From Hallerella sp963652365 (GTDB lineage: Bacteria; Fibrobacterota; Fibrobacteria; Fibrobacterales; Fibrobacteraceae), in the NCBI GenBank assembly GCA_963652365.1, contig CAVJTH010000015.1, positions 1 through 56,646 on the forward strand: a stretch of 56,646 nucleotides of DNA. Reading direction: 5' to 3'. A program made the translations under genes and the position numbers. Shown piece by piece: positions 40,048 to 49,499 of the stretch (its first letter is position 1; every line of letters begins with the position of its first letter). A model generated the notes under the pieces. The model ran no database searches. It saw nothing but the letters and a program-made list of their open reading frames with translations, and was not told where the DNA came from.

Positions 40048-42405
40048 ATGCTAAAACGAATCTTTGTCCTTCTCGGCGTGTTTTTTTCCGTGTTTGCGTT
40101 TGCCGCCCCGACGCCTATCATCGGAACGGTTGTCGAGTCGGAATCGGATCATGTGCTTTCTTCGGTGGCGATTCTCTACGAGTCGGGCAGGTCGCTTGGC
40201 GAAACGGATGGAAACGGGCGCTTTGAACTGACCGCGGATTCCCGGAGCGCGAAGCTTGTCTTTGCCAAGGAGGGATTCGATACGCTGCACGTGTCGCTTG
40301 ACGATTTCGCGGATCTCTTCGATATCGTCGTCGTGATGCATCCGAACGTGCGGAATCTCGGTGAAAGTACGATTATCGGCGGCGGAACCCGGATCGAATG
40401 GGCGGAACCTTCGCACATCACGGTCGAAAAGCTGGAAGATGTCGTCGGGATGCGCTTTGACCTTGCGGAGCTCATGTCCTCGTTCGAAGGCGTTTCGGGC
40501 CAAAAGGATTTTTCGAGCGATCTCTTTTACGACGGTTCGCGGGCGGAGGAAGTCGGCTACCACCTGGGGAGGCTTCGCATCCCGAACATGCGGCATCTCG
40601 ATATCGGATTCCCGGGGAACCTTTCCGTCATCAACCCGCATCTTCTCAAGTCCGTCGAAATCTACGACAATTACGGGGAAGGTCCCGTGGGGCAGGGACT
40701 CGCCACGTCCGTCGATTACATTCCGGAAACCCTTTCGGGCGAAGAATTCGAAATCGGGCTTTCGGCGGGGACGACCATGCGCGAAGTGACCGTCGGCGGT
40801 CCGTTCCTTTTCTGGGATTCCTTCCGGTTCAGCTTCCGCTTTCTCGATGCCGAAATGCTCAAGAACATGGGCGAAAAATTCTTTACCGAGTTCCGCAAGC
40901 GCGATTCGAATTGCGACGACTGCTCCACGGAAGATTCGGATTCGTTCAGCCTGACGTCCTACGACCTGTTCGCGCAACTTGCCGGCCACGATTCCCTGGA
41001 CAACCGCTGGATGGTGAACGGCGTTTACAGCAGCGACGAATACGTGGTTCGCCAGGACACGACGACTTCGCTCGAAACGTTGAACAGCGTCGATATCATC
41101 CGCGGTCATCGGACTTACGGGGTTCTCGGGTTCGAATACGCGTCCGCTCTCGGGACGAGCTTCCACGCCGGAGTTGTTCGCGAGGAGGCTTCGGATACGC
41201 TCCGCGACACGACCGGCTATCGCCAGGACGCGCTTCCCGAAAACGCGACGTTTATCGACGGCTACGAGCAGGAAAAGACGACTTTTTCCGCCGGATTGGA
41301 CAAGAAGTTTCCCGGACAGCTTTTCGGGGCGGATCTTTCCGGAGCGATTCTTTACGAGCATCACTTCGTGACGAGAAAGTGGCCCGACTTTTCGAAGGCG
41401 CAAAAGACCGAGCTGAACACGGGAGTCCTTTCGGGGTCTAGCCGCTTGACGTGGACAGGCGATGCGCAAAAGACGATATTCGCGTTTGGTGCCTTGGCCG
41501 ACTTTTGCGGTCACGGTTCGCCGATGATTTCGATCGACTTTGACAGGAACCTTTCGGCAGGCGTTCCGGACAATTCTCCGGGCGAAGGCTTTCGGCTGTT
41601 TGGAAATGCCGCCTGGCGCGGCGATTTTCGGGAATCCTGGTCGGACGGAAAGCTCGAAAGCGGCATCGTGACGGGATCTTCGGCAAAGCTCGGGCTGGGA
41701 TTTTCGAAAAAGAGATTTAGCGCGAGCGGGCATGGCTTTGGACGCTTCTACCTGAATCCGGAATTGCCGGTTCCGCTGGCCTATGCGCATTACCGCGAAC
41801 TTTCGGATGCAGACAACGCCTGGGTTCTCGGAGCCGCCGCGAAGGTCGAGGCCCGGACCCTGCACCATTTCGCCCTGGGATTGAATCTTTCGTCGGTCTA
41901 TGGCGAATACTCGCTTGACGATGGACGCTCTCTCCCGTGGGAGGCGAATTCTCGGCTGGACATGGCGACATCGCTTCGCTACTATCCGCGAAAGGATTCC
42001 CTGGTATCGGTGATTCTCACGCACCATGCCGGATGGCATCGACCGCTCTATTATTACAGAATCAAGCCATCGAATTCCTCGACGGGCGTTCTCGGAACAA
42101 GGGAAATTCGCGACTACAACGAGTTCACGGATCTGTTCCGCACGGATGTCCGGGTGAATCTCGACTTGCCGGGGCGCCTGTTCTTCTTCCGGAAGGTGCG
42201 CTTCTATGTCGAAGCGGACAACGTGTTTTCCGCGCTTGACATCGATGCACTGAAATTCCTGGGCACGGACAATGCGCGGGAACGTTCGCAGGTATCGAGG
42301 GATATCGACGGTCGCTCCTCGAACGGCTTCGATCTTGTTCCCTTCATGGCGAAGGGCATGGGAATCTATCTGCAGTTCGGTGTCGAGGCGAACTTTGCGA
42401 TTTAG
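40048..42405 (+). CDS. TonB-dependent-receptor-like outer membrane protein
   Basis: 785 aa. Signal peptide (MLKRIFVLLGVFFSVFAFA), then a carboxypeptidase-regulatory-like beta domain (GTVVESESDHVLSSVAILYE ... FAKEGFDTLHV, about 25-95). A plug-like segment follows (ELMSSFEGVSGQKDFSSDLF; GHNLGRLR-like YHLGRLRIPNMRHLDIGFPG; LLKSVEIYDNYGEGPVGQG, about 140-225), and a long barrel ending FGVEANFAI. No clear TonB box is seen, so it may be a TonB-independent relative. ATG 40048 is used; a TTG three codons upstream is less likely. Confidence 0.75.
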   Translation: MLKRIFVLLGVFFSVFAFAAPTPIIGTVVESESDHVLSSVAILYESGRSLGETDGNGRFELTADSRSAKLVFAKEGFDTLHVSLDDFADLFDIVVVMHPNVRNLGESTIIGGGTRIEWAEPSHITVEKLEDVVGMRFDLAELMSSFEGVSGQKDFSSDLFYDGSRAEEVGYHLGRLRIPNMRHLDIGFPGNLSVINPHLLKSVEIYDNYGEGPVGQGLATSVDYIPETLSGEEFEIGLSAGTTMREVTVGGPFLFWDSFRFSFRFLDAEMLKNMGEKFFTEFRKRDSNCDDCSTEDSDSFSLTSYDLFAQLAGHDSLDNRWMVNGVYSSDEYVVRQDTTTSLETLNSVDIIRGHRTYGVLGFEYASALGTSFHAGVVREEASDTLRDTTGYRQDALPENATFIDGYEQEKTTFSAGLDKKFPGQLFGADLSGAILYEHHFVTRKWPDFSKAQKTELNTGVLSGSSRLTWTGDAQKTIFAFGALADFCGHGSPMISIDFDRNLSAGVPDNSPGEGFRLFGNAAWRGDFRESWSDGKLESGIVTGSSAKLGLGFSKKRFSASGHGFGRFYLNPELPVPLAYAHYRELSDADNAWVLGAAAKVEARTLHHFALGLNLSSVYGEYSLDDGRSLPWEANSRLDMATSLRYYPRKDSLVSVILTHHAGWHRPLYYYRIKPSNSSTGVLGTREIRDYNEFTDLFRTDVRVNLDLPGRLFFFRKVRFYVEADNVFSALDIDALKFLGTDNARERSQVSRDIDGRSSNGFDLVPFMAKGMGIYLQFGVEANFAI

Positions 42406-43117
42406 CGTCCTGGCGGCTCTGTGCCTGTCGTTCTGGGTTGCCGTCTCTGCCGAAGAAATCGTATTCTCGCCTAAGCGCCCGGAAAAGCCTTTGCGATTTT
42501 GCCGCGCGTATGCCGCGTGGGAAAACTTTGTACGCCAGGATTCTTCCTATGTCGAAATCACGAGCTTTCCATTTGTCTCGCTGGATTTGCGCTACGCGAC
42601 GTTCGAAAATGTCACGGGGCACGATCTGTATTGCGGCGCGAAGCGCGCCTACTTGAAACGGGCGGCTGCCAAGAAATTTCGCAAGGCCATTCGCTTGCTG
42701 CAAGCGGAAAGGCCCGGATTCCGCTTTGTCGTCCTGGACGCTTCGAGACCGCTCTATGCGCAGGCAAGGCTTCGGGAAACGGTTGTCGGGACGCCTTTTG
42801 CCGACTACGTTTCAAACCCGCGGCGGGGCAGCGTGCACAATTTCGGGTTTGCGCTAGACCTGACGCTGGCGGATTCTACCGGAACCCTTCTAGACATGGG
42901 TACGGATTTCGATTCCTTCGAAAATCGCGCGGGCAAGAGGGGAGAGGCCGAGGCGCTCGAAATGGGAACCCTCACGGCCGTGCAAGTGGAAAACCGCGAA
43001 CTTCTCCGCCGGATCATGCGCGACGCGGGATTCCTGCCGCTCGATTCGGAGTGGTGGCATTTCAACGCGATCTCGTCTAAAAAAATTCGGGCAACTGGCG
43101 AACTGCCGCCCTTTTGA
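42380..43117 (+). CDS. VanX-like D-Ala-D-Ala dipeptidase (M15D), exported
   Basis: About 245 aa from GTG 42380, which lies inside the end of the receptor gene (26-nt overlap). Signal peptide (FSVLAALCLSFWVAVSA). M15D motifs: VVLDASRPLYAQ, SVHNFGFALDLTLAD (S-x-H-x6-D zinc/catalytic) and LDSEWWHFNAI (catalytic Glu and zinc His). VanX enzymes cleave D-Ala-D-Ala; exported homologues recycle or trim wall peptides. The 3' end overlaps the convergent sua5 gene by 41 nt. Exact start uncertain. Confidence 0.82.
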   Translation: MSRRTLRFSVLAALCLSFWVAVSAEEIVFSPKRPEKPLRFCRAYAAWENFVRQDSSYVEITSFPFVSLDLRYATFENVTGHDLYCGAKRAYLKRAAAKKFRKAIRLLQAERPGFRFVVLDASRPLYAQARLRETVVGTPFADYVSNPRRGSVHNFGFALDLTLADSTGTLLDMGTDFDSFENRAGKRGEAEALEMGTLTAVQVENRELLRRIMRDAGFLPLDSEWWHFNAISSKKIRATGELPPF

Positions 43118-44048
43118 GCCTGTCGTTGCAGGCGACGCCCAGACCAACGTTGGGAATCGGATCGACCAGGATCAGCTTGTTCCTGGGATTGTCCATTTGG
43201 CGCATCATCGCATAGAGATTTGCCGTCGCTTCCTTGATGTCTCCGGACTCGGAAAGATTGACTGTCGGCGGAATGACGGATTCCTGCTTGCCGAAAGCGA
43301 TTCGAACGGTCTCGACGGGAATCTTTGCGCTTTCGGGAAGAGCCCCGTAAAACAGCGGAACTTGCGGACGATAATGACGGTCGATCATTCCCGGTGCGGG
43401 CATCGGGCCTTTGGGATTGGATTTGGACGCGTGGATGGAAACGCTCCCCGCGACAGCCTTGACCATTTCGGGCGTGATGCCGCCGGGTCTCAGGATGACG
43501 GGTTCTCCATTCGGAAACGAGACGATCGTACTTTCGACGCCGACCTGGCACGCGCCGCCATCGACAATGCCGTCAATCGCGTCTCCGAGCTGTTCCGCGA
43601 CATGCGCCGCCGTTGTCGGGCTGACGTGCTGAAAAAGGTTCGCGCTGGGAGCCGCGAGCGGAACTCCGGATAGCCGGATGATTTCTTGCGCGACGGGATG
43701 ACTGGGAAAGCGCACGGCGACGGTCGGAAGGCCGCTTGTCGCAAGGTCCGGGATTCTTTCCGTCTTGGGCAGGACGAGAGTCATCGGGCCGGGCCAATAG
43801 GCTTTCGCAAGCGCAATCGCCTTTTCGGGAATTTCGGCGGCTACGTTTTTCAGCTCGTCGAATGCCGAAACATGGACAATCAGCGGATCGAAGTGCGGAC
43901 GCTTTTTCGCGTCGAAAATCCTGGCGAGGGCTTTCGTGTCAAAGGCGTTCCCGGCGAGGCCGTAAACCGTCTCGGTGGGAATGGCGACGATTCCGCCGTT
44001 CTTCAGGATTCTGGCGGCGTCTTCGGGGGTGGTCCATGGAGGATACAT
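43077..44048 (-). CDS. Threonylcarbamoyl-AMP synthase (Sua5/TsaC)
   Basis: This 323-aa enzyme starts tRNA t6A synthesis. YrdC domain: GGIVAIPTETVYGLAGNAFD (about 18-37), KKRPHFDPLIVHV (about 48-60), TVAVRFPSHPVAQEII and PLAAPSANLFQHVSPT (about 131-146), VESTIVSFPNGEPVILRPGG. A C-terminal Sua5 domain (about 205-323) makes it the long form. It is two bases from the start of the DUF349 gene's 3' end and overlaps vanX convergently. Confidence 0.92.
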   Translation of the reverse strand: MYPPWTTPEDAARILKNGGIVAIPTETVYGLAGNAFDTKALARIFDAKKRPHFDPLIVHVSAFDELKNVAAEIPEKAIALAKAYWPGPMTLVLPKTERIPDLATSGLPTVAVRFPSHPVAQEIIRLSGVPLAAPSANLFQHVSPTTAAHVAEQLGDAIDGIVDGGACQVGVESTIVSFPNGEPVILRPGGITPEMVKAVAGSVSIHASKSNPKGPMPAPGMIDRHYRPQVPLFYGALPESAKIPVETVRIAFGKQESVIPPTVNLSESGDIKEATANLYAMMRQMDNPRNKLILVDPIPNVGLGVACNDRLKRAAVRQLPEFF

Positions 44049-44049
44049 T

Positions 44050-46926
44050 TTACGCTTCGGGTTGTCTGTCTTCGGGCTTGCTTTCGAAAATCGCGTCGCA
44101 GGCCGAATTGAACCGTTTCCAGATCTTGTCGGATTCCTTGCGAGGAACCGCGCCGATTTCCTTCCAGTGGCGGCGGAGCTGCTTGACGACGTTCATCGCT
44201 TCGCGCCGGGTATCCTCGGTGAGGCTTTCGAGCAGGCGTTCCGCTTCTTCGCAGAGGCGGAGCTTGTTCTGCAGGTTGTTTTCGCGTGCCTGCTCCTGGA
44301 TGTCGAGCTGGTCGCGGCGGCGGTTGAAGAAGTCGTCACAGGCGTTTCGGAACTTCTTGTACAGTTCCTGCTCTTCGATGCCCGTCCGGGGAAGTTCTCT
44401 CCAGTCGGATTGCAGTTTCTTGACCGTGTCCGCGCTTTCGTTCGAACCGGCGGTCTCGACGAGCGAGGCGACCGTCGAAATCATGGAAAGCTTCCTGGCT
44501 CTAGCTTCGTTCGCTATCTTCTGGAAGCCGGGATCGACCGCTGCGCGCTTTTCGGCGAACTTGTCGAGAATGGTGCTGTAGCGGTCCCAAATCGCATCGA
44601 CCTTTTCTTTCGGGACCATTCCGATGCCTTTCCATTCCTCGACGATTGCCTTGACGGCTTTGAGGGATTCCGGATCTTGCGGATTGAAATCCATCGCTTC
44701 GAGCTTTTGGCACAGGGCCTCTTTCGCTTCGAGGTTCTGTGTCTTGGTCTGGTCCATTTCTTCGAAGTGGGAGCGCTTGCGGGCGAAGAACGCGTCACAG
44801 GCGGTGCGGAATCGATTCCAGATTTCTTCGGACTTGGAACGGGGAACCGGTCCGGATGCCTTCCACTGTTCCTGCAGCTTGCGAAATTCGCCCGATGTCG
44901 CGTTCCAGTCGGAGGACTCGGCCAGCGATTCCGCCTTTTCGCAGAGCGCGATCTTCTTCTGGTAGTTCGCTTCGCGCTGAATGTCTTCCTGCTTGACGAA
45001 TTCCCGGTGTCGGTTGTAAAAGGCGGTCTCGGCGCTTCGGAAACGGTCCCAGATCTGCTGGACGTTCTCTTTCGGAACCATGCCGATCGTCTTCCATTTT
45101 TCCTGGAGTTCCTGCATGGTCTTGTATTTGTCGCGCCAGTTGGTTTCGCTTTCGCAAGAAAGTTCTTCCACCTGCTTGCAGATGTTTTCCTTTTCGGCGA
45201 GGTTTTGCAAGCGTTCTTCTGCCTGTTCCTTGACGAAGGGTTCGCACTTGGCGGAGATTTCTTCGAAGAGCGCGCGGAACTTGTCACGGTATTCGTTAAA
45301 GCGCGCCGCGGATACCGGTCCTATCGCCTTCCACTGGTTTGTCAGGTTGCGGAGCCTTGGGAGGCTTTCCCGTGTCGCGTCTTCCTGGGCGAGAGCGGAC
45401 ATCTCTTCGAGAATGGCTTCCCGGTCGTGTTCGTTGTGCCAGGATTCCCATTCCTGCATTTCCTTGAAGCGTTCGGTCGCTTCCTGGTATTCCTTCCAGA
45501 TTTCCTTGTAGCGGAACTTGTCTTCGCCGACGATTTCCTTCCAGGACTTGTAGGATTCGCGGAGCTTTTGCGAAATTTCCTTGAAGTCTCCGTTCTCGTC
45601 GATTTTCTTGACGCTTTCGATGATCGCGCGGAGCTTTTCCGTGTTGGCGTTGAAGAGCTTTTCGTCGGCTTCGCGCTTTGTGGCGAGCCTTTCGGCCATT
45701 TTGCTCCTGAGCGCATTGTATGTCTGGAGTTCCGGGTCGTCTCCTTCCACGAGAGGCATCGATTCCCACTTGCGCACGAGCGACTTGACCTTGTGCTCCG
45801 TCGTCCTGGAATAGTCGTCGGATTCGGCGAGGAGCGAAAGCTGGGCGAGGATTTCGGCCCGGGACGCCTTACTTTCGGAAGCATCCGGCGAACTTGCCGA
45901 TTCGTTTCGAGAGAGGCGGTTGAAGCGTTCGACGGACATCTTGAAGAGTCCCGCGAGCGCCGAGTCCGGATTGTCGTTTGTCGCTTCGAACTTGGCGACG
46001 AGTTCCTCGATGGCTTCCTTGTTTTCGGAAGCGCCCGCTTCGAGCAGCCGGTCTATCTGGGCGAGAATGTCTTCGAGTTCCCGCTGCCGGTTCGCCTTCG
46101 CGCTGCATTCGGCGTTTTCCTTGTCGATACGCGCTTGCTCTTCGGCCCGGCGATTCTCGTAGCTCGCGATGACCCGGTCGAGATCCGCCTGTGCCGGTCC
46201 CATTCCGAGTTCGGCGGCCATCTGGAGAATCTTGTCGAATTCCGCCTTGTTCGTCATGAAGTCCTTTGCGTCCGAAAGGCGTTGCGCTTGCTGGATGATG
46301 GCGTCCCGCTTGTGGAAGAGGAGGAGCATTTCGTTCTTCTCTTTTTCCTTTTGGGTGGGCTTTTGCATTTCCTTGCGCTTTTCGGCGGCTTTCTGGCGAA
46401 CGGTCGTGTGGCGCGAATTCTGGGCGATGTTTTGCAGCATGTTGTCGCGGTCGATCCGTTCGACGGCTGCCGAGGCGATTTCCGCCTTCGCATCCTTGAG
46501 CGCGACGAGTTCGAGCGTGCTCTGCCTGGTCGTCAGACGGACGAGAGCCATTCTCAGTTCGGAATTCGGCATGGACTTTAGCAGGTCGTCGGCCAGGCGT
46601 GTCCCCGCGACGATCGCTACGGCGTCGAGTTCCTTCTTTCCGGGAATTTCGCGGAAGCTCTTGAGGTGGTCGGCGAGAACTTCCTGCAGACGGGTTTCCG
46701 CGTCGTGCCTGTTGGAAGGATCTGTTTCGGAGGAAAGAATCTTTTGGAGAGTGTCCGCGTCGGTCATCTTGCGGATGGCGATGTTCCGAATCTTCGGGTC
46801 GGTATCGCCTGTCGCGACGCTTGCCAGGGCGCTCGGGTTCGAAGCGTCGAGCCTTGCGACGGCGGCTGCCCGGATCTCGGGGTTGGAATTCTGCCAATCG
46901 GATCTAAATAAATCAAAAAATCCCAT
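44050..46926 (-). CDS. Large DUF349 repeat protein (coiled coil)
   Basis: 958 aa. A HEAT-like start (MGFFDLFRSDWQNSNPEIRA; SNPSALASVATGDTDPKIRN) is followed by many DUF349 modules, three-helix units with WK-x-I/A-G-x-V-P and W-x-R-F (for example EEWKGIGMVPKEKVDAIWDR, EKWKTIGMVPKENVQQIWDR, EQWKASGPVPRSKSEEIWNR, HWKEIGAVPRKESDKIWKRF). Highly charged, no signal peptide, so cytoplasmic. DUF349 function is unknown. GGAG lies 8 nt before ATG 46926; a hairpin (46947-46964) sits in its leader. Confidence 0.88.
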   Translation of the reverse strand: MGFFDLFRSDWQNSNPEIRAAAVARLDASNPSALASVATGDTDPKIRNIAIRKMTDADTLQKILSSETDPSNRHDAETRLQEVLADHLKSFREIPGKKELDAVAIVAGTRLADDLLKSMPNSELRMALVRLTTRQSTLELVALKDAKAEIASAAVERIDRDNMLQNIAQNSRHTTVRQKAAEKRKEMQKPTQKEKEKNEMLLLFHKRDAIIQQAQRLSDAKDFMTNKAEFDKILQMAAELGMGPAQADLDRVIASYENRRAEEQARIDKENAECSAKANRQRELEDILAQIDRLLEAGASENKEAIEELVAKFEATNDNPDSALAGLFKMSVERFNRLSRNESASSPDASESKASRAEILAQLSLLAESDDYSRTTEHKVKSLVRKWESMPLVEGDDPELQTYNALRSKMAERLATKREADEKLFNANTEKLRAIIESVKKIDENGDFKEISQKLRESYKSWKEIVGEDKFRYKEIWKEYQEATERFKEMQEWESWHNEHDREAILEEMSALAQEDATRESLPRLRNLTNQWKAIGPVSAARFNEYRDKFRALFEEISAKCEPFVKEQAEERLQNLAEKENICKQVEELSCESETNWRDKYKTMQELQEKWKTIGMVPKENVQQIWDRFRSAETAFYNRHREFVKQEDIQREANYQKKIALCEKAESLAESSDWNATSGEFRKLQEQWKASGPVPRSKSEEIWNRFRTACDAFFARKRSHFEEMDQTKTQNLEAKEALCQKLEAMDFNPQDPESLKAVKAIVEEWKGIGMVPKEKVDAIWDRYSTILDKFAEKRAAVDPGFQKIANEARARKLSMISTVASLVETAGSNESADTVKKLQSDWRELPRTGIEEQELYKKFRNACDDFFNRRRDQLDIQEQARENNLQNKLRLCEEAERLLESLTEDTRREAMNVVKQLRRHWKEIGAVPRKESDKIWKRFNSACDAIFESKPEDRQPEA

Positions 46927-46946
46927 AGAGTGTTCTCCAAAACAGG

Positions 46947-46964
46947 GTGTGCCAGATGGTACAC
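46947..46964. promoter_or_regulatory. Hairpin in the divergent DUF349-priA spacer
   Basis: GTGTGCC and GGTACAC (one G-T pair) around AGAT form a short stem-loop in the 5' leader of the DUF349 gene. No poly-T follows on the minus strand, so it may affect mRNA stability or translation. Confidence 0.35.
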
Positions 46965-47055
46965 GGACTAGATTCAATCTAAATAAAATTCCCAGGATAA
47001 ATCGATGCTCTTTTTCAAAAAGGTTCGAAAAACGCAAAAGAGCTATCTTTGGCAT

Positions 47056-49089
47056 ATGGTGAAAAGAGTCCCGAGAACATTGCCGCCGGAAGATGTTTCC
47101 GTCGCGAAAGACGTGAACGCCTTTTCCGCTTTTTGCGAAGTTCTGGTTCCGCAGTCTCCGATGGCGTTTACCTATGGGGTTCCGGCGGGGGAGAGGCTTT
47201 CGCGGGGGAGCGTCGTGTGGGTGCAGCTTGCGAAGAGAAAGCCGATGCTCGGCATCGTGTCCCGCCTGTTTTCGGAAAGGCCCGACTTTTCGAAGGCGAA
47301 ACCGGCAGTTCCTCATGCTTCGGGCTATGTCTTCGGGGAACGCTTCATGGAAAAGCTCGAATGGGTTTCCACCTATTACATGGCGTCGCGGATGCAGTCC
47401 CTGAACGTGTTTCTGCCCAGGGATTTCGGAGCGTATCTCGATGCCGCGCTTGCGTCCGCATCGGAAACGCTGGATTCTGCGCGACAGAAAATGTCAATCG
47501 AGTTTCCGCCCCTGACGGACGAGCAGGCGGTTGCGCTCGATCGCTTGCGGGAACTTCTGGACGGTTCGGGATTTCGCGGTGCGCTTCTCCATGGGGTGAC
47601 GGGAAGCGGAAAGACCCGAATCTACATGGAGCTTGCGAAATGCGCGCTTTCCACCGGGAAGAAGGTTCTCGTTCTTGTGCCGGAAATCGGCCTTGCGCCA
47701 CAGACGGCGGCGCGCTTCTCGGAGTTTCTGGGCTTTGACGTTCCTGTCATCCATTCCGCGCTCTCCGCTCCGAAAAAACGGGCCGCCTGGGTTTCCGTTC
47801 TTTCGGGCCGGGCGAAAATCGTCGTCGGTACGCGCAGCGCGATTCTTGCGCCGTTTGACTATGACCTGGCGATCCTCGACGAGGAACACGATGCGTCTTA
47901 CAAGCAGGAGGATTCCGCGCCCCGATACCATGCGAGAAACATCGCCTTGCACGAAGCGTATAAGTTCGGCGCGCTTGTCGTTTTGGGCAGCGCGACCCCT
48001 TCGCTCGAAACCTTTCTGGCCGCAAGAAACGGAAACCTGGAATATCTCGCCCTCTTGAAACGCGCGACGGCCATGGAATTGCCGAAAGTCCGGATCGTCG
48101 ATATGAAAAAGAAGGTCCGCATGCAGGATTCTTCGCTTCTCCTTTCGAGCGAACTGCGGGAGGCCTTGTCGGAAACCGTGGAATGCGGCGACCAGGCGAT
48201 TGTCCTGATGAATCGGCGCGGATATTCCAAGGCGAGGCTCTGCGCGGAATGCGGCGAACCGCTTGTCTGCCCGGAATGCAGGGTGCCGCTTGTCTTTCAC
48301 AAGCAATACGGCGGTCTTCTGTGCCACTATTGCGGAAAGCTCCTTTCGCTTGGCGCGAAATGCCCATCTTGCGGTTCTGCGGAATTCGAATTTGCCGGTG
48401 GCGCAATCGAGAAGCTGGAAGAGGAAATCGCGGAATGGGTGCCGAAGGCGAAAGTCGTCCGGATGGACAGGGATACGACGGCGAACGTGGGAGCCGCGGA
48501 GCGGATTCTTTCCGATTTTCGCGAAAGAAAGTATTCGGTTCTTCTCGGCACGCAAATCGTGGCGAAGGGCCACGATTTTCCGGGCGTCCAGCTGGTGGGC
48601 GTCGTGGGCGCCGATTCCGGCGCCGGCGTGCCGGACTTCCGTTCCGGTGAAAAGCTCTTTGAACTTTTGAGCCAGACTTCGGGCCGCGCCGGGCGTTCGC
48701 GGGTCGGTGGGCAGGTCATCTTGCAGACGAACAATCCCGATGACCCGATCATTCGCTTTGCCGTTTCGCACGACTATCCGGGCTTTGCGAGAGAGGAACT
48801 GACGGCTCGGTTCGAAGCGCACTATCCGCCCTATTCGAAAATCGCGACGATTGAAATCGGGCACAGGAATCCCGAATTTCTGGAAAAGCGGTCGCGCCTG
48901 CTTGCCGATGAACTGGCAAAGAACGCAAGGCTCGAAATTCTCGGTCCCGTTGACGCCTACATTTCGCCGTTGCGCGACACTTACTGGAAAAACATCCTTG
49001 TCAAGGCGAATCTTTCGTCCGACATTCGCCGCGCTCTTTCGGATTTGCCTTCGGATCTCGAAATCCGCGTGAACATCGATCCGATGTGA
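47056..49089 (+). CDS. priA: Primosomal protein N' (replication restart helicase)
   Basis: About 677 aa. N-terminal 3'-DNA-binding domain (FCEVLVPQSPMAFTYGVPAG), helicase motifs LLHGVTGSGKTRIYMELAK (Walker A), LAILDEEHDASYKQEDSAPR (DEEH) and VLGSATPS. Zinc-binding cysteines: CAECGEPLVCPECRVPL and CHYCGKLL...KCPSCG. Motifs V/VI are LLGTQIVAKGHDFPGVQLVG and SQTSGRAGRSRVGGQVILQT. ATG 47056 is chosen because TATCTT (47044-47049) ends 6 nt before it and the family N-terminus fits; an in-frame ATG at 47005 is possible. Repeat copy C begins 17 nt after the stop. Confidence 0.94.
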   Translation: MVKRVPRTLPPEDVSVAKDVNAFSAFCEVLVPQSPMAFTYGVPAGERLSRGSVVWVQLAKRKPMLGIVSRLFSERPDFSKAKPAVPHASGYVFGERFMEKLEWVSTYYMASRMQSLNVFLPRDFGAYLDAALASASETLDSARQKMSIEFPPLTDEQAVALDRLRELLDGSGFRGALLHGVTGSGKTRIYMELAKCALSTGKKVLVLVPEIGLAPQTAARFSEFLGFDVPVIHSALSAPKKRAAWVSVLSGRAKIVVGTRSAILAPFDYDLAILDEEHDASYKQEDSAPRYHARNIALHEAYKFGALVVLGSATPSLETFLAARNGNLEYLALLKRATAMELPKVRIVDMKKKVRMQDSSLLLSSELREALSETVECGDQAIVLMNRRGYSKARLCAECGEPLVCPECRVPLVFHKQYGGLLCHYCGKLLSLGAKCPSCGSAEFEFAGGAIEKLEEEIAEWVPKAKVVRMDRDTTANVGAAERILSDFRERKYSVLLGTQIVAKGHDFPGVQLVGVVGADSGAGVPDFRSGEKLFELLSQTSGRAGRSRVGGQVILQTNNPDDPIIRFAVSHDYPGFAREELTARFEAHYPPYSKIATIEIGHRNPEFLEKRSRLLADELAKNARLEILGPVDAYISPLRDTYWKNILVKANLSSDIRRALSDLPSDLEIRVNIDPM

Positions 49090-49105
49090 GCGTGTCCGGA
49101 GATTG

Positions 49106-49424
49106 GTTCAGAGCTTGGTGGTTAGTGGATAGTGCTTAGAGTCGCGGAGCGATCCGTTACTTTCTGCCGAAAGGCTTTTTGTCGCCAAGCGACCTGTTTC
49201 CGCCTGGCGGCGGGGATAGGCGCCTTCCCGGCGAGGGGCTTGTTCAGAGCTTAGTAGAGAGTGCTTAGAACTTAGAAATCCCAGCGAACTTTTCACGCTA
49301 GAACCTAAATGTTTGCGAAACTCCACTCTCAACTCTCAACTCTCAACTCAGTTCTCAGCTCTAAGTTCTCGGTTCCAAGCTCTGCTTTAAAGCCTAGACG
49401 TCCGCGAAACTCCACTCTCAACCA
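49106..49424. repeat. Dispersed heptad-rich repeat, copy C (longest)
   Basis: Left heptads (GAGCTTG, GTGGTTA, GTGGATA, GTGCTTA), a GC-rich core (GCGGAGCGATCCGTTACTTT, CTGCCGAAAGGC, GCCTGGCGGCGGGGATAGGC), a second GARCTTA heptad run, then TAGAACCTAAATGTTTGCGA and a right run of nine 7-mers in register (49323-49385, for example CAACTCT, GTTCTCA, GCTCTAA). The left and right heptads are reverse complements of each other, so the whole unit can fold back. No gene is seen in 49090-49499. Confidence 0.85.
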
Positions 49425-49453
49425 AGCTCCCGCCCAGCGATATTCGCATCCAT

Positions 49454-49477
49454 AAAAAAACGCCCCCGGAGGGGGCG
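49454..49477 (-). terminator. Terminator of the leftward outer membrane protein gene
   Basis: On the minus strand CGCCCCC, TCC, GGGGGCG, then seven T. It lies 23 nt after the stop of the gene at 49500. Confidence 0.88.
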
Positions 49478-49499
49478 CAAGAACCTTTCGAGATTTCGG

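Noticed and set aside
43975..46581. 868-codon plus-strand frame antisense to the DUF349 gene
   Set aside because: Long antisense frames are expected from GC-rich third positions; the translation is Phe/Leu/Arg-rich with no domain, while the minus-strand product has clear DUF349 repeats.
46927..47055. tRNA-like or tmRNA-like sequence between the DUF349 gene and priA
   Set aside because: Only a 7-bp hairpin with a 4-nt loop is present; no cloverleaf or TTC loop could be folded.
49323..49385. Heptad run as a CRISPR or iteron-type plasmid origin
   Set aside because: Units are 7 bp and degenerate, with no replication initiator gene nearby, and the same family is scattered over four loci.
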